From positions 1-54,186 of the forward strand of contig JAGAPR010000016.1 in the NCBI GenBank assembly GCA_017623155.1: a stretch of DNA of 54,186 nt, read 5' to 3'. Both the position numbers and the translations under genes were made by a program. Of the stretch, positions 15,021 to 24,743 are shown piece by piece; within the stretch, counting starts at the first letter, position 1; the number at the start of each line of letters is the position of its first letter. The notes beneath the pieces are model-generated. The model was not told where the DNA came from, made no database searches, and was given only the letters and a program-made list of their open reading frames with translations. This DNA is from Prevotella sp. GTDB lineage: Bacteria; Bacteroidota; Bacteroidia; Bacteroidales; Bacteroidaceae.

Positions 15021-18000
15021 ATGAAGACATTTAAAAGGTTAATGATAATCATAATGGCACTTCTCCCGCTATATGCGGCAGGAGTGTTTATGTTTAAAAC
15101 TCTCGATGCAAGAAACGGACTGAACAGCAGCCAGATAAATTGTATACTGAAAGACTCGCGCGGATTTGTGTGGCTCGGCACTCCGGCCGGACTGTACCGA
15201 TACGACGGCTACACGTTTAAAAGCTATCAGTCTAATTCACAAGACGGCTCGTCGCTGCCCGACAGCTACATCAGAAGCATTCAGGAGTCGCTCGACGGAA
15301 ACCTTTGGGTGCAGACTCCGGCCGGGATGTGCATATACAATCCGCAATACGACAGCTTTGAACGAGACATGCGACAGGTGTACGGCAAGATGGGAATAAA
15401 CGATTTGCCCGACATAGTATATATCGACAGCCACAAAAATATATGGATGTATGTTCCCAAAAAGGGCATTCTGGCATACAACATGCAACAACAGTTGCTC
15501 TACGAGTTCGGATATACCGACGACGCACACGGCGTGCCGGAAGGCGAAATCTGCTCGATAAACGAATGTCGCGACGGTGCCGTAATCGTATACAAGGACG
15601 GTAAACTGGTCTGTTGCAACATAGCACGACAGCAAAACACTGTATGGAAGACGACAACAGTAGCCGATGCGCACCTGAGACACTCATCGACCCTCAAAGC
15701 CTTTGCCGACCAAATGGATAACATCTGGCTCTATGGGCAGGGAACACTGATGGTTTACAACAAGAACGCCAACAAATGGGACACAACTATCGGTGATAAC
15801 ATCGGCCTGACAGGCGTGGAAGTAGACCGGGCCGTGAACGGTATTACCGGCGACAGGAAAGGTAACATCTGGATAGGAACCGACGCTACCGGACTGATAA
15901 GGATGAACGTGAACAGCCATGAAATGGAATTTGTAAGCCCGAAAAGCTCGAGCCGAACCGATAACGACAATGAAACCGTTGCCATTCAGAGCGTTTACGT
16001 CGACGACACCGATCTGCTATGGGTGGGAACGGAAAAAGCCGGACTCGCTTTCTGCGGCAATAACATATATAAATTCAAGTCGGAACAGCATGGAGACATT
16101 ACCGCTATAACCCAAGACGCAGATGGAAAAGTGTGGTATGGAACAAGCGACAACGGTGTGATTGGTTACGACGGACCGTTAGCCGGCAGAAAAGTAACAG
16201 CCATGGTGGTGACTCCCGACGGAAGTTTGTGGGTCGGCTCGAAACGCAACGGACTGACACGCATTAAAGACGGAAACGCAAAGATATACTCGGCGATAAG
16301 AGACAGCATGCACACTCTTATCGACGACCGTATCAATGACTTATGCACTGACAAATCGGGAAATCTTTGGATTGCCACAAGCGGTGGCTTACAGGTGTTC
16401 AATACGAGGTTACAGACATTTGCAACATACACCCGTGAGAACAAGAAGTTGAGCACAAACACCATCACCACCCTGTTTTACGGCAACGGGAACAAGATGT
16501 ATATCGGCACAAACGAGGGATTGATAATACAAAATCTGTCAACAAACGAACGAGAGACTCTTATCGGTAACTCCACCGGAATGGAAAAATTCACCAACAA
16601 CTATATCACTCAGGTAATAGAAGACTCGCGCGGCTTGCTGTGGATCGGCACAAGAGAAGGTGTGAACGTGCTTGACATAGAAAACGATAAACTTGATTAT
16701 TTGACGGAAAAAGAAGGATTGGCCAACAACTGCGTGTGCGGATTGACGGAAGACAAAAACCACAACATCTGGATAACCACAAGCAACGGCGTGACACGTG
16801 TAGTAGTACAGAGAAACCACGAGGAAGGCTCTTTCAATTACGGACTGTATAACTATGACACATCGGACGGATTACAAAGCAACGAATTCAATCCCGGTGC
16901 CATCTTTACAAAAAAGGACGGCAACGTATTACTCGGCGGACTGTACGGTGTCAGCAGCATAAGACAAAGCATAAAGAACGACAGAGCATCGCTGCCAAAG
17001 GTTATGCTCACACAACTTTTCATCGGAGACACCGAGATAATGACCGGACATGAATACGACGGACACGTGCCACTGCCACAGTCTCTCAACGAAAGCAGCT
17101 GCATAGAACTGGCAAATAAACAAAACACATTCACCATAAAATTCGCCGCGGGCAACTATAACCAGAGCGAACGTCTGCTCTTCATGTACTGGATGGAGGG
17201 AAAAGACGACAACTGGAAAAACGGAGACCCGCTGACACACGGTGTCACTTTCACCGACCTTGCCAGCGGAACATACATACTGCACGTCAAAGCGATAAGC
17301 GCCGACGGCACAATAAGCAATCAAGAACGTACTCTCGAAATAAAAATCATGCGCCCATGGTGGTTATCATGGTGGATGATCTTGCTCTATATCGTATCTC
17401 TTATCGTCATTATATATATATGGAGAGTGGGAACAAAACAGGTCTCATATATCTGGACAAAGAAAAAAGCTGTGATAAGAGAGTTGATGACACAACGCGA
17501 AGAGATTAAAGCCGCAAGCGAGGAACTGCGCGTGCCACTGTCGAGAATGACCACGATAATCGGCAATATGGCCGAAAAAGATGGCACGGTGAAAGAGAAA
17601 GAACAAATAAACTCACTACACTTCCAAGTCTTACAGGTGATAACGAAAATCTCGGATATGCAAACTTCGCTTGAAAACCCGGAAGCACATGCAAAAGACA
17701 GAGCCGACAACCGCCTGCAACTGAACAGCAAAGGAGAGGTATTGGCCGTTCAATATGACAACGACAACACGTTGACTTCCGAAATAAAACCGCGAAGAAC
17801 AGACCTCGCCACCATGCAATACACCATCGTTGTGATAGATGATAACGACGATTTCCTCAAATTCTTCATGGCACATTTCCGCGATATGTATAATGTTATG
17901 GTATATAACAACATGAATGCGGTTGCAGCCGACATTGAAGTTATCAATGCCGACATCATCGTTTGCAAGCAAAACATGCCTAAAATGACAGGTAGCGAAC

Positions 18001-18782
18001 TTTGTAACAGGATAAAGACGAGTCAAAGAATGGGAAAAACAAAATTCGTGCTAATGACTGACGGCGTGTTGACACAGGCAGACATGAAGAGCATGAACAT
18101 AACGTTGGCTGCCGACGACTATCTTGCCAAGCCGTTTAACATACAGGAAACGACAATGAGATTTAACCGCTTGTTGGGACTTGCACCTACCGAAGGAATG
18201 GAAATGATATCCAATGATAACGGTACTCCAATGCTTGAAAGCATGGACTCTGTAATGATGTCTGACAACGGAATGAGTACCACATCGGACGAGAACGTGG
18301 AAAGCATCCTTTCTTCCACAAGTTACGGCGACACAGGCAATGAAGACAACGCGCACAATCGTCAGGACGAGAGTGCTGCCGCGGCGAAAGGTATACAGCT
18401 ATATAACACAGGTGAAACCATAGGAGACTATTCTATGAACAATGTCATGGACAAGCAGCTGATGACAAACGTCGAGCAATATGTTCTCCACAACATGAGC
18501 AGAGGGCATATCAGTCTCGAAGAGATGGCAACAGCAATGGGAATGGGACGAGTGCCGTTCTTCCATAAGATAAGAAGCATCACGTCAAAGACTCCGGCCG
18601 AGCTTATAAGAGAACTGCGCTTGAAGCATGCTTGCACGCTACTCGAACGCACAAACATAAACATTGGCGAACTTGCGTCGACACTTGGATTTATGACTCC
18701 TGAGAACTTCACATTCATTTTCAAAGAAAAATATGGCATGTCGCCGCTCGAATACAGAATAAAACACAGGCAACAAGCATGA
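15021..18782 (+). CDS. Two-component-like regulator: Reg_prop propeller, Y_Y_Y, degenerate HisKA and receiver, AraC HTH
   Basis: The 1253-aa protein has the outline of a Bacteroidetes hybrid two-component system. It starts with a signal/anchor (MKTFKRLMIIIMALLPLYAA), then a periplasmic Reg_prop beta-propeller (repeats such as DSRGFVWLGTPAGLYRYDG, about 25-690) and a Y_Y_Y domain (about 700-775). A membrane helix (about 780-800) and a C-terminal AraC-type HTH (about 1150-1250) complete the layout. The signalling core is abnormal. In the HisKA position the motif reads SEELRVPL, with Glu834 where His is expected. No ATPase domain follows. The receiver keeps its acidic pair (D940, D941) and Lys1037 but has Lys983 at the phospho-Asp position (VCKQNMPKM). 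It probably signals without phosphotransfer. The stop overlaps the next ATG. Confidence 0.92.
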   Translation: MKTFKRLMIIIMALLPLYAAGVFMFKTLDARNGLNSSQINCILKDSRGFVWLGTPAGLYRYDGYTFKSYQSNSQDGSSLPDSYIRSIQESLDGNLWVQTPAGMCIYNPQYDSFERDMRQVYGKMGINDLPDIVYIDSHKNIWMYVPKKGILAYNMQQQLLYEFGYTDDAHGVPEGEICSINECRDGAVIVYKDGKLVCCNIARQQNTVWKTTTVADAHLRHSSTLKAFADQMDNIWLYGQGTLMVYNKNANKWDTTIGDNIGLTGVEVDRAVNGITGDRKGNIWIGTDATGLIRMNVNSHEMEFVSPKSSSRTDNDNETVAIQSVYVDDTDLLWVGTEKAGLAFCGNNIYKFKSEQHGDITAITQDADGKVWYGTSDNGVIGYDGPLAGRKVTAMVVTPDGSLWVGSKRNGLTRIKDGNAKIYSAIRDSMHTLIDDRINDLCTDKSGNLWIATSGGLQVFNTRLQTFATYTRENKKLSTNTITTLFYGNGNKMYIGTNEGLIIQNLSTNERETLIGNSTGMEKFTNNYITQVIEDSRGLLWIGTREGVNVLDIENDKLDYLTEKEGLANNCVCGLTEDKNHNIWITTSNGVTRVVVQRNHEEGSFNYGLYNYDTSDGLQSNEFNPGAIFTKKDGNVLLGGLYGVSSIRQSIKNDRASLPKVMLTQLFIGDTEIMTGHEYDGHVPLPQSLNESSCIELANKQNTFTIKFAAGNYNQSERLLFMYWMEGKDDNWKNGDPLTHGVTFTDLASGTYILHVKAISADGTISNQERTLEIKIMRPWWLSWWMILLYIVSLIVIIYIWRVGTKQVSYIWTKKKAVIRELMTQREEIKAASEELRVPLSRMTTIIGNMAEKDGTVKEKEQINSLHFQVLQVITKISDMQTSLENPEAHAKDRADNRLQLNSKGEVLAVQYDNDNTLTSEIKPRRTDLATMQYTIVVIDDNDDFLKFFMAHFRDMYNVMVYNNMNAVAADIEVINADIIVCKQNMPKMTGSELCNRIKTSQRMGKTKFVLMTDGVLTQADMKSMNITLAADDYLAKPFNIQETTMRFNRLLGLAPTEGMEMISNDNGTPMLESMDSVMMSDNGMSTTSDENVESILSSTSYGDTGNEDNAHNRQDESAAAAKGIQLYNTGETIGDYSMNNVMDKQLMTNVEQYVLHNMSRGHISLEEMATAMGMGRVPFFHKIRSITSKTPAELIRELRLKHACTLLERTNINIGELASTLGFMTPENFTFIFKEKYGMSPLEYRIKHRQQA

Positions 18783-20038
18783 GATACTACATTTTTATCA
18801 TAGGGTTGTTGGTATACTGCCATACAAGCAAGGCCCAATCCAGCGACTCTATGATAGTCGATATACTGGAAAAAAAAGGAATAACATTCACAAACAACAA
18901 CAGCATAACGCTTCTTACAACAGGCAAAGACAAGTTCGATGACATGTTCAAAGCCATTGAACAGGCCAAAAGCAGCGTTCATCTCGAATACTTTAATTTT
19001 AGAAACGACTCGATAGCATCAGCTCTTTTCAATATTTTAAGACGAAAAGCGAAAGAGGGTGTCGAGGTAAGGGCACTCTTTGACGGATTTGGAAACGACT
19101 CAAACAACAAGCCGTTGCTCAAAGAGCACATACGGAAGCTAAGGGAAGACGGCATTGAGATATACGAATTCGACCCTATTCGGTTTCCTTGGATAAACCA
19201 TGTGTTCCACAGAGACCACCGTAAAATAGTAGTGATAGACGGTAATATAGCATATACCGGCGGCATGAACGTGGCCGACTACTACATAAACGGAACAGAA
19301 CAAGTGGGTGAATGGCACGACATGCACTGCCGAGTGGAAGGCGGAGTAGTGAGCCAGTTGCAACTTATTTTCATCAAAATGTGGCGAAAAGTCACCGGAC
19401 AAGATATTTGGAATCCCAAATATTTCAACGCTTACGCGCCAGTGGAATTTGAAGGTTTGACTGCCGACACCACCGAGACAGCCGGAAGGAAGACCGTGGG
19501 AGTGATAAACCGCGAGCCACGAACAACAAACGACATTATAAGAACATTCTATGTCAATGCCATAGACTGTGCTAAAGACTCCATAAAACTCATCAATCCA
19601 TATCTGACATTAAACCGGAAACTGAAAAAATCGTTGGCAAATGCCGTGAAACGCGGAGTGAAAGTTGAAATTCTCGTGTCGGCAAAAAGCGACATTCCGC
19701 TCACTCCCGATTGTGTTTTCTACAATGTTCACAAACTGATGAAGAAAGGGGTAGACGTGTGGATGTTTCAACCGGGATTTCATCACACAAAGGTTATCAT
19801 GGTAGACGGCAAATTCTGTACCGTCGGGAGTGCCAATCTTAACGCCCGAAGTCTCAGTTGGGATTACGAGGAGAATGTAGTAATCATCGACAAGCACACG
19901 ACAAAAGAACTCGATGACCTGTTCGACAACGAGAAAAAAAGGAGCATTTATCTCACGGAAAAAACATGGAATGAGTTCAGAACCCCGTGGAAAAAGTTTG
20001 TGGGATGGTTCGCGCATCTGTTGGCTCCGTTCCTGTAA
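18779..20038 (+). CDS. Phospholipase D / cardiolipin synthase-like protein
   Basis: The 419-aa protein has two HKD motifs of the phospholipase D superfamily. The first is HRKIVVID (H147, K149, D154) followed by GGMN. The second is HTKVIMVD (H336, K338, D343) followed by GSANLNARS. This pair is typical of cardiolipin synthase-like enzymes. The N terminus (MRYYIFIIGLLVYCHTSKAQ) reads as a signal peptide rather than the two membrane helices of classical Cls, so a periplasmic or membrane-attached location is likely. Its ATG overlaps the regulator stop by 4 bp (ATGA), indicating coupled translation. Phosphatidyl transfer is the best guess; nuclease activity is less likely. Confidence 0.88.
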   Translation: MRYYIFIIGLLVYCHTSKAQSSDSMIVDILEKKGITFTNNNSITLLTTGKDKFDDMFKAIEQAKSSVHLEYFNFRNDSIASALFNILRRKAKEGVEVRALFDGFGNDSNNKPLLKEHIRKLREDGIEIYEFDPIRFPWINHVFHRDHRKIVVIDGNIAYTGGMNVADYYINGTEQVGEWHDMHCRVEGGVVSQLQLIFIKMWRKVTGQDIWNPKYFNAYAPVEFEGLTADTTETAGRKTVGVINREPRTTNDIIRTFYVNAIDCAKDSIKLINPYLTLNRKLKKSLANAVKRGVKVEILVSAKSDIPLTPDCVFYNVHKLMKKGVDVWMFQPGFHHTKVIMVDGKFCTVGSANLNARSLSWDYEENVVIIDKHTTKELDDLFDNEKKRSIYLTEKTWNEFRTPWKKFVGWFAHLLAPFL

Positions 20039-20112
20039 TCAGCCAAAAAGCAATAAAAGCCCCAAACAGTCACAGCCAATCAAATCACGATAAAAACAAA
20101 ATACGCACCCGA

Positions 20113-21291
20113 ATGAAAAGAGACGAGACAATATCAATATGCAAAGCGTTCGGTATTATACTGATGGTTATCGGGCATGCTAACTGTCCCGGCCCGCTAA
20201 GCAACTTCCTATACGAGTTTCACATGCCGCTGTTCTTCATCGCGGCGGGCTACTTCTTCTCGTTGAAATATCTCGACGACGAGGCCACATTCGTGAAAAA
20301 ACGCATAAAGGGACTGTATATTCCATTCCTAAAATGGTCTGTCTTTTTTCTCGTTATCCACAATATGATGTTCAAGTTGGGCATTCTCAACGAGCAATAC
20401 GGCAATGCCACCGGCGGAGTTACACACCCATACTCATGGCATCAGATGCAACAGAACTTGTGGACAATGGTATGCGCGATGGGAGGATACGACCAGTTTC
20501 TCAACGGCGCGTTCTGGTTTTTCCGCGGATTGTTTGTCGCAAGCATCGCATATCTCGTACTTTTCAAAATCACAAACGCCATTTTCAACAAGACGTTCGT
20601 CAAGCATTTCACACAGAATAACAGAGAAAACAACGACATCAACGCTACTGCCGACAATCAGGCAAAAGGATACGGCACACTCGCCGTGCCTATAACGATT
20701 TGCATTATAGCTCTTCTCATCGAGGCATGGAAAACACTTGAAGGCCTGAAAGTGATAAATCTGATACAGGGAGGCAACAGAGAGATACTGGGAGTTTTCT
20801 TCTTTGGTTGCGGATTTATATTCAAACAGTTGAAAGACAAATACCGAGTCACGTGGTGGGCCACGATATTATCGGCAGCGACTGTATATCTCTTTTCTCG
20901 TTTCGCGCCGTCGAGCATGGGCTGGAGAATGGATTTCAACAGGTTCATTGCCCTACCCTTACCTGCCATCTGCGGCTTTATCATGACATACAACATCAGT
21001 CATCAACTGTCAAAACACAACGGTCGACTGAAAGATTTTCTTGTGTTCTGCGGCAACAACACCATGTGCATATTCGTTTTTCACATCGTGGCATACAAGG
21101 TTGTGAGCCTCATAAAGATTTGGTATTATGATTTAGACTACTTGCAGATAGGCTGCCACATGGTGATACACAAGTATTCCGACACAGATTGTTTCTGGAT
21201 ACTGTATTCGATTGCCGGTGTCGGCATACCCTTGGCATGGACTTGGGCTTATCGCAAAATTTCAACACTGATTAAGTCCGACATCAACTGA
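20113..21291 (+). CDS. Acyltransferase 3 family membrane protein
   Basis: An integral membrane O-acyltransferase-like protein of 392 aa. It opens with the family signature ISICKAFGIILMVIGHA (residues 6-22) and FHMPLFFIAAGYFF, followed by about ten hydrophobic segments. Members acetylate sugars of surface polysaccharides or LPS; the substrate here is not shown. An upstream in-frame ATG at 19987 lies inside the preceding gene, so I chose 20113. The gene follows the PLD-like gene by 74 bp and closes the envelope cluster. Its last 43 bp overlap, tail to tail, the end of the minus-strand TPR gene. Confidence 0.88.
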   Translation: MKRDETISICKAFGIILMVIGHANCPGPLSNFLYEFHMPLFFIAAGYFFSLKYLDDEATFVKKRIKGLYIPFLKWSVFFLVIHNMMFKLGILNEQYGNATGGVTHPYSWHQMQQNLWTMVCAMGGYDQFLNGAFWFFRGLFVASIAYLVLFKITNAIFNKTFVKHFTQNNRENNDINATADNQAKGYGTLAVPITICIIALLIEAWKTLEGLKVINLIQGGNREILGVFFFGCGFIFKQLKDKYRVTWWATILSAATVYLFSRFAPSSMGWRMDFNRFIALPLPAICGFIMTYNISHQLSKHNGRLKDFLVFCGNNTMCIFVFHIVAYKVVSLIKIWYYDLDYLQIGCHMVIHKYSDTDCFWILYSIAGVGIPLAWTWAYRKISTLIKSDIN

Positions 21292-23504
21292 ATATCGATA
21301 TCCCCGATGCCATGGCTCGTAATGAAGCCTTTTTCACTCTCGATGATATCCTTTTCCGCACGCTCACGATAATAATCGGCTGTTGAGTTTTTGTATTTCG
21401 ATTTCAGATAGCGCGCGAACAGTCTCGCAGCCTCGCGATGTTTGCCCGCAAACCACTTGCAAAATCCATGGTTTACGTAGTCGTCCGGTTCCGTTTTATC
21501 GGCATCGGACAACTTCAAATACATATTTTCCGCCTGCTCATACTTACCGGCTCCCACCAAGGCACGGGCCAAAATTCTCTTTACCGTTTCATCTTCCGGA
21601 TACTCATAGTCTAACTTGTAAAGCACTTTCAAAGTCTCGTCATATCTCTCCAAGTTGACAAGACAGACACTGTATCCGATCAAAAAGCTCTTCTTTTCGG
21701 GTGTTGCGGCAATCAGTTTTTCATAAGCCGCGCACGCTTCCGTGTAGTTGCCCTCATAAAAACACGCTCTCGCAAACCCCATGAGTGCCCGCTCATCGCC
21801 CGGCATGCACTCCATTGCCTTGCGGAAACATTCCGACGCCGTCTCTCCTGCCATGAACTCGCGCGATATCATCTCTCTTTCATGCCGCAACACATTGCCG
21901 CACAGCATATAATATTGATAGTCTTTATCCTCGTCGGCATAGCAACACAGCACTTCCGCAGCCTCGGCATACATGCCGCGCTTCATCAGGAACGTTACAA
22001 TCTCACCGTTTTTCTTTGCCAGCGGCGTATCTTTGAATATGTCATTTGCGAAAAACACGTAATCGGCAGACCATCGTTCACCCTTACGATAGTCGAAAGG
22101 ATTATAGAAATAACTGCGTGACGGATAAAGACGGAAAAAACGATAGATGTCTTGCAAATATATTCTTCTTATATACGCCGCACTTTGCTTGTCTATATCC
22201 ATCACATGCGATATGCCCGTCACCTCGCCACTGCCAATCATTTCGCGCATGCTCTGCGGTATACGGTCGATAACCTGACTGAAAGCCAGCACGAAAGAAT
22301 ACTTGTCGCTATCGCAAAACGGCCCGCTGGCGATAATCGTCTGAACGAGCTTTCCGTTTTTCTTGCTGTCACAGATCGGTGCTACCGCCGGATGCTCCGC
22401 ATAGAACGGCACAAACCAATTACTGATATTATCGAAAAACGGGAAACGCTTCATCTGCGAGAAACCGCCGAAATATATGTCGGAACCGGCTTTCTGCATA
22501 TCTATCATGCGGCGAAAACTCTTCTCCACTTTTTCCATATTGCTCTCAGCCTCCTCCGGATTGAGAATGTCCTGCATCGGGTCTTCGTCACGTTCCTCAA
22601 TGCCGTTACGTGTGATATTGAAATTATTGTGTTTCAACAGGTCGGGCATTATCTCCTTTTGAATGGTGCGATTATCGTTTTCGGCACTCATACATAATAA
22701 TAACTGCATCTGCAATTCGGACAGTTCGGCGCATACACTCTCCGAGCCCAGCAACTCTTCGACAGTCGTTTTCAGTTCAGGAAACAAGTCACAAGCACCT
22801 TTTCCCAACGCGAGTACCCATCCCACAAGAGCCCGCTGACGCACTTTTTCGTCTATGCTGCGTCTGTATACGCCGATGAGCAAAGCTATCTTGTTGGCAT
22901 CGAAAACGTTCATTGCCGACAAACTTACGGCCGATACTATCAGTGCTTGGTCGTTGACATCCACTGTCGGCGACAGGAGCATCTCCTCGTATATGCCGGC
23001 CAAGTCTTCCGACCACTGTTCAGAAAGCAATATCCAATTGAACAAATCAGACATAAGTGACTGATGCCGCGCGTAAAGTACCGCTTTCTTTTCGCCTTTG
23101 ACATGCTCCGGTTCCAAGTCAAGCAAAGCCACATCCGATACAAACTCCTCCAAATCGGCCTGTACAGCGGCCGGAGTACGGTCGCGCCCGTTTGTCGCCA
23201 CGGCGCGACTCAAAGACGAATAATACGGCACATGGGTTACTCCGTAACGCAACATCATATTCGACACCAGACAATACATGCGCAATGTCAGTCTGCCGTA
23301 TATCTCGCCAAGCTGCGGGTCGCGATACCCGCCGGCCCAATAATCGGCCATCAGCATGTAGTCGCTCTTTATCCCGTCAAGCACATCGGCATGTCCGAGC
23401 TCGGGATATTTATAAAAGAATGTCTCCAGATGTTCTATCGCCAAGCCTAATTTGCGCTCGGTGAGCAGCGTCAATATATCGTCTAACTCCTTATTCCTTT
23501 CCAT
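21249..23504 (-). CDS. Tetratricopeptide-repeat protein
   Basis: This 751-aa protein has no signal peptide. The C-terminal 250 residues carry TPR-like helical pairs (CFRKAMECMPGDERALMGFA, YEKLIAATPEKKSFLIGYS, VLYKLDYEYPEDETVKRIL). The N-terminal two thirds are helical and I recognise no catalytic motif. TPR proteins serve as scaffolds, so a function cannot be named. It starts 14 bp inside the upstream lipoprotein gene, so the two form a translationally coupled pair. Its end overlaps the convergent acyltransferase gene by 43 bp. Confidence 0.85.
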   Translation of the reverse strand: MERNKELDDILTLLTERKLGLAIEHLETFFYKYPELGHADVLDGIKSDYMLMADYWAGGYRDPQLGEIYGRLTLRMYCLVSNMMLRYGVTHVPYYSSLSRAVATNGRDRTPAAVQADLEEFVSDVALLDLEPEHVKGEKKAVLYARHQSLMSDLFNWILLSEQWSEDLAGIYEEMLLSPTVDVNDQALIVSAVSLSAMNVFDANKIALLIGVYRRSIDEKVRQRALVGWVLALGKGACDLFPELKTTVEELLGSESVCAELSELQMQLLLCMSAENDNRTIQKEIMPDLLKHNNFNITRNGIEERDEDPMQDILNPEEAESNMEKVEKSFRRMIDMQKAGSDIYFGGFSQMKRFPFFDNISNWFVPFYAEHPAVAPICDSKKNGKLVQTIIASGPFCDSDKYSFVLAFSQVIDRIPQSMREMIGSGEVTGISHVMDIDKQSAAYIRRIYLQDIYRFFRLYPSRSYFYNPFDYRKGERWSADYVFFANDIFKDTPLAKKNGEIVTFLMKRGMYAEAAEVLCCYADEDKDYQYYMLCGNVLRHEREMISREFMAGETASECFRKAMECMPGDERALMGFARACFYEGNYTEACAAYEKLIAATPEKKSFLIGYSVCLVNLERYDETLKVLYKLDYEYPEDETVKRILARALVGAGKYEQAENMYLKLSDADKTEPDDYVNHGFCKWFAGKHREAARLFARYLKSKYKNSTADYYRERAEKDIIESEKGFITSHGIGDIDIQLMSDLISVEILR

Positions 23505-24432
23505 TTTCTTTCCCGTTTGCTTTCAACCAGTTGTCGGCTTTATCCATGTCGCGGTCGCACGGAGCGGCGGCATGAGTAAATTTTATGTCTTTCGGAATGG
23601 CATTCACCACGTCAGCCGTCACCGAGCAGTAATCTTTCACGATTTCCGCATACGCTTTTATGCCGTTCTTGTTTATCGAATCGCACGCCATGTCGTATGC
23701 TTTCACAAACACGTCTATCTGCCTTTTCCGTGCAGTATCGGCAAAAAGCTCTTCCCTGAAAGCCACCGCGCCAAACCGCATACCGAGTTTGCGCGAGTCG
23801 GCCACGACCCTATGTTTCGCCTTTCGCGCTGCCGTGGCCTGCGGCTCAGGCAACCATGCGGCATCCATCATGTTGTTCTCGAGCATCTTGAAACGTATGT
23901 TCACATCGTTTATCTGCACCTTGAATGTCCGTTCCTCACCAAGTTTCACGCTGTCGCGCACGTAGTCGCTCAGCAAGTCGGTGGCCGAGAAACGTGCCAT
24001 GGCCGTCATCTTGTCGTCGAGTTGCTTTAAAGTCTTTATACGCGCGCTCTTGTTGGTTATCAGTTGCCAATATGCCCCGGTGGCGGCAACATATTTCAGC
24101 GGAATGCCCCGCTCCTCAATGCGCCGTCCTCTCACAATATCGGTAATCATGCCTTCCACTTTTCGCTTCCCGAGTGCCTTATCACAGTCCATCTGTGCCA
24201 CGAAATGCTTTAACCGAATGTCGGCTCCGAGCCGCTCGTACAGCCCGTAGTGCCGCGCAACATACATCGGCAGACAATCGAGAGTGGGCATCACGGCTAT
24301 CTTTAAAGCACTCGAATCTTCACGCGCCAAGCGCTTCTGATCTTCGCGCGACAGGCGTTGTTGTTCCTCGTACGACTGTCCGCAGGCAACAACAAGCAAC
24401 AGGGAAAAGACTATACCTATTATATTTCTCAT
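23491..24432 (-). CDS. Periplasmic binding protein-like lipoprotein (NMT1/THI5-SsuA type)
   Basis: The 313-aa protein has a lipoprotein signal with lipobox VVACG (Cys about residue 17), then a binding-protein fold beginning LKIAVMPTLDCLPMYVARH. Features of the NMT1/THI5/SsuA class are YGLYERLGADIRLK and ITNKSARIKTLKQLDDKM. The linker after the lipobox carries a short repeated motif (QRLSRED, KRLARED). No ABC permease or ATPase gene is adjacent, which is unusual. The coupled partner is the TPR protein instead. Ligand unknown; thiamine precursors, nitrate or sulfonates are known for relatives. Confidence 0.8.
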   Translation of the reverse strand: MRNIIGIVFSLLLVVACGQSYEEQQRLSREDQKRLAREDSSALKIAVMPTLDCLPMYVARHYGLYERLGADIRLKHFVAQMDCDKALGKRKVEGMITDIVRGRRIEERGIPLKYVAATGAYWQLITNKSARIKTLKQLDDKMTAMARFSATDLLSDYVRDSVKLGEERTFKVQINDVNIRFKMLENNMMDAAWLPEPQATAARKAKHRVVADSRKLGMRFGAVAFREELFADTARKRQIDVFVKAYDMACDSINKNGIKAYAEIVKDYCSVTADVVNAIPKDIKFTHAAAPCDRDMDKADNWLKANGKENGKE

Positions 24433-24452
24433 CCGATAATCATTTATTTAAA

Positions 24453-24539
24453 AAGGGCGCCAACGTATTCTGAACAAACACGAGCCGCCCTTACTAATGT
24501 TTAATGTGCGATATTAGCTTTTATCACGTTGCAAAATTA
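24453..24539 (-). promoter_or_regulatory. Promoter and structured leader of the lipoprotein-TPR pair
   Basis: On the minus strand TAATTTTG (24539-24532) matches the -7 box. The ~95-nt leader can form two stems: CTAAT/ATTAG, then AAGGGCG/CGCCCTT (24492-24486 with 24459-24453) followed by a short T run. This resembles a weak attenuator. No known riboswitch consensus was recognised. Together with the GH2 promoter this accounts for the 311-bp gap 24433-24743. Confidence 0.45.
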
Positions 24540-24660
24540 ATAAATAAATCTGTAATGCACCATATAATAATCATAAATATTACGCCGGCAAGAACTTCTT
24601 TTCGTACTATTATACTATTTTTCGTATAAATGTCTACGGTAAATATTGCCGTTTTTTACC

Positions 24661-24668
24661 TATTTTTG
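24661..24668 (+). promoter_or_regulatory. -7 box for the GH2 gene
   Basis: TATTTTTG matches TAnnTTTG and lies 75 bp before the GH2 ATG, giving a leader of about 70 nt. Confidence 0.6.
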
Positions 24669-24743
24669 CAGAAAATAAATAATCCATAATCTGCATGTAA
24701 TGCAACAATTTATAATATTTGATAATAACTAACATAAACAATA

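Noticed and set aside
24453-24539. TPP riboswitch upstream of the THI5-like lipoprotein
   Set aside because: The CTGAGA and other conserved TPP elements are not present; only generic stems are visible.
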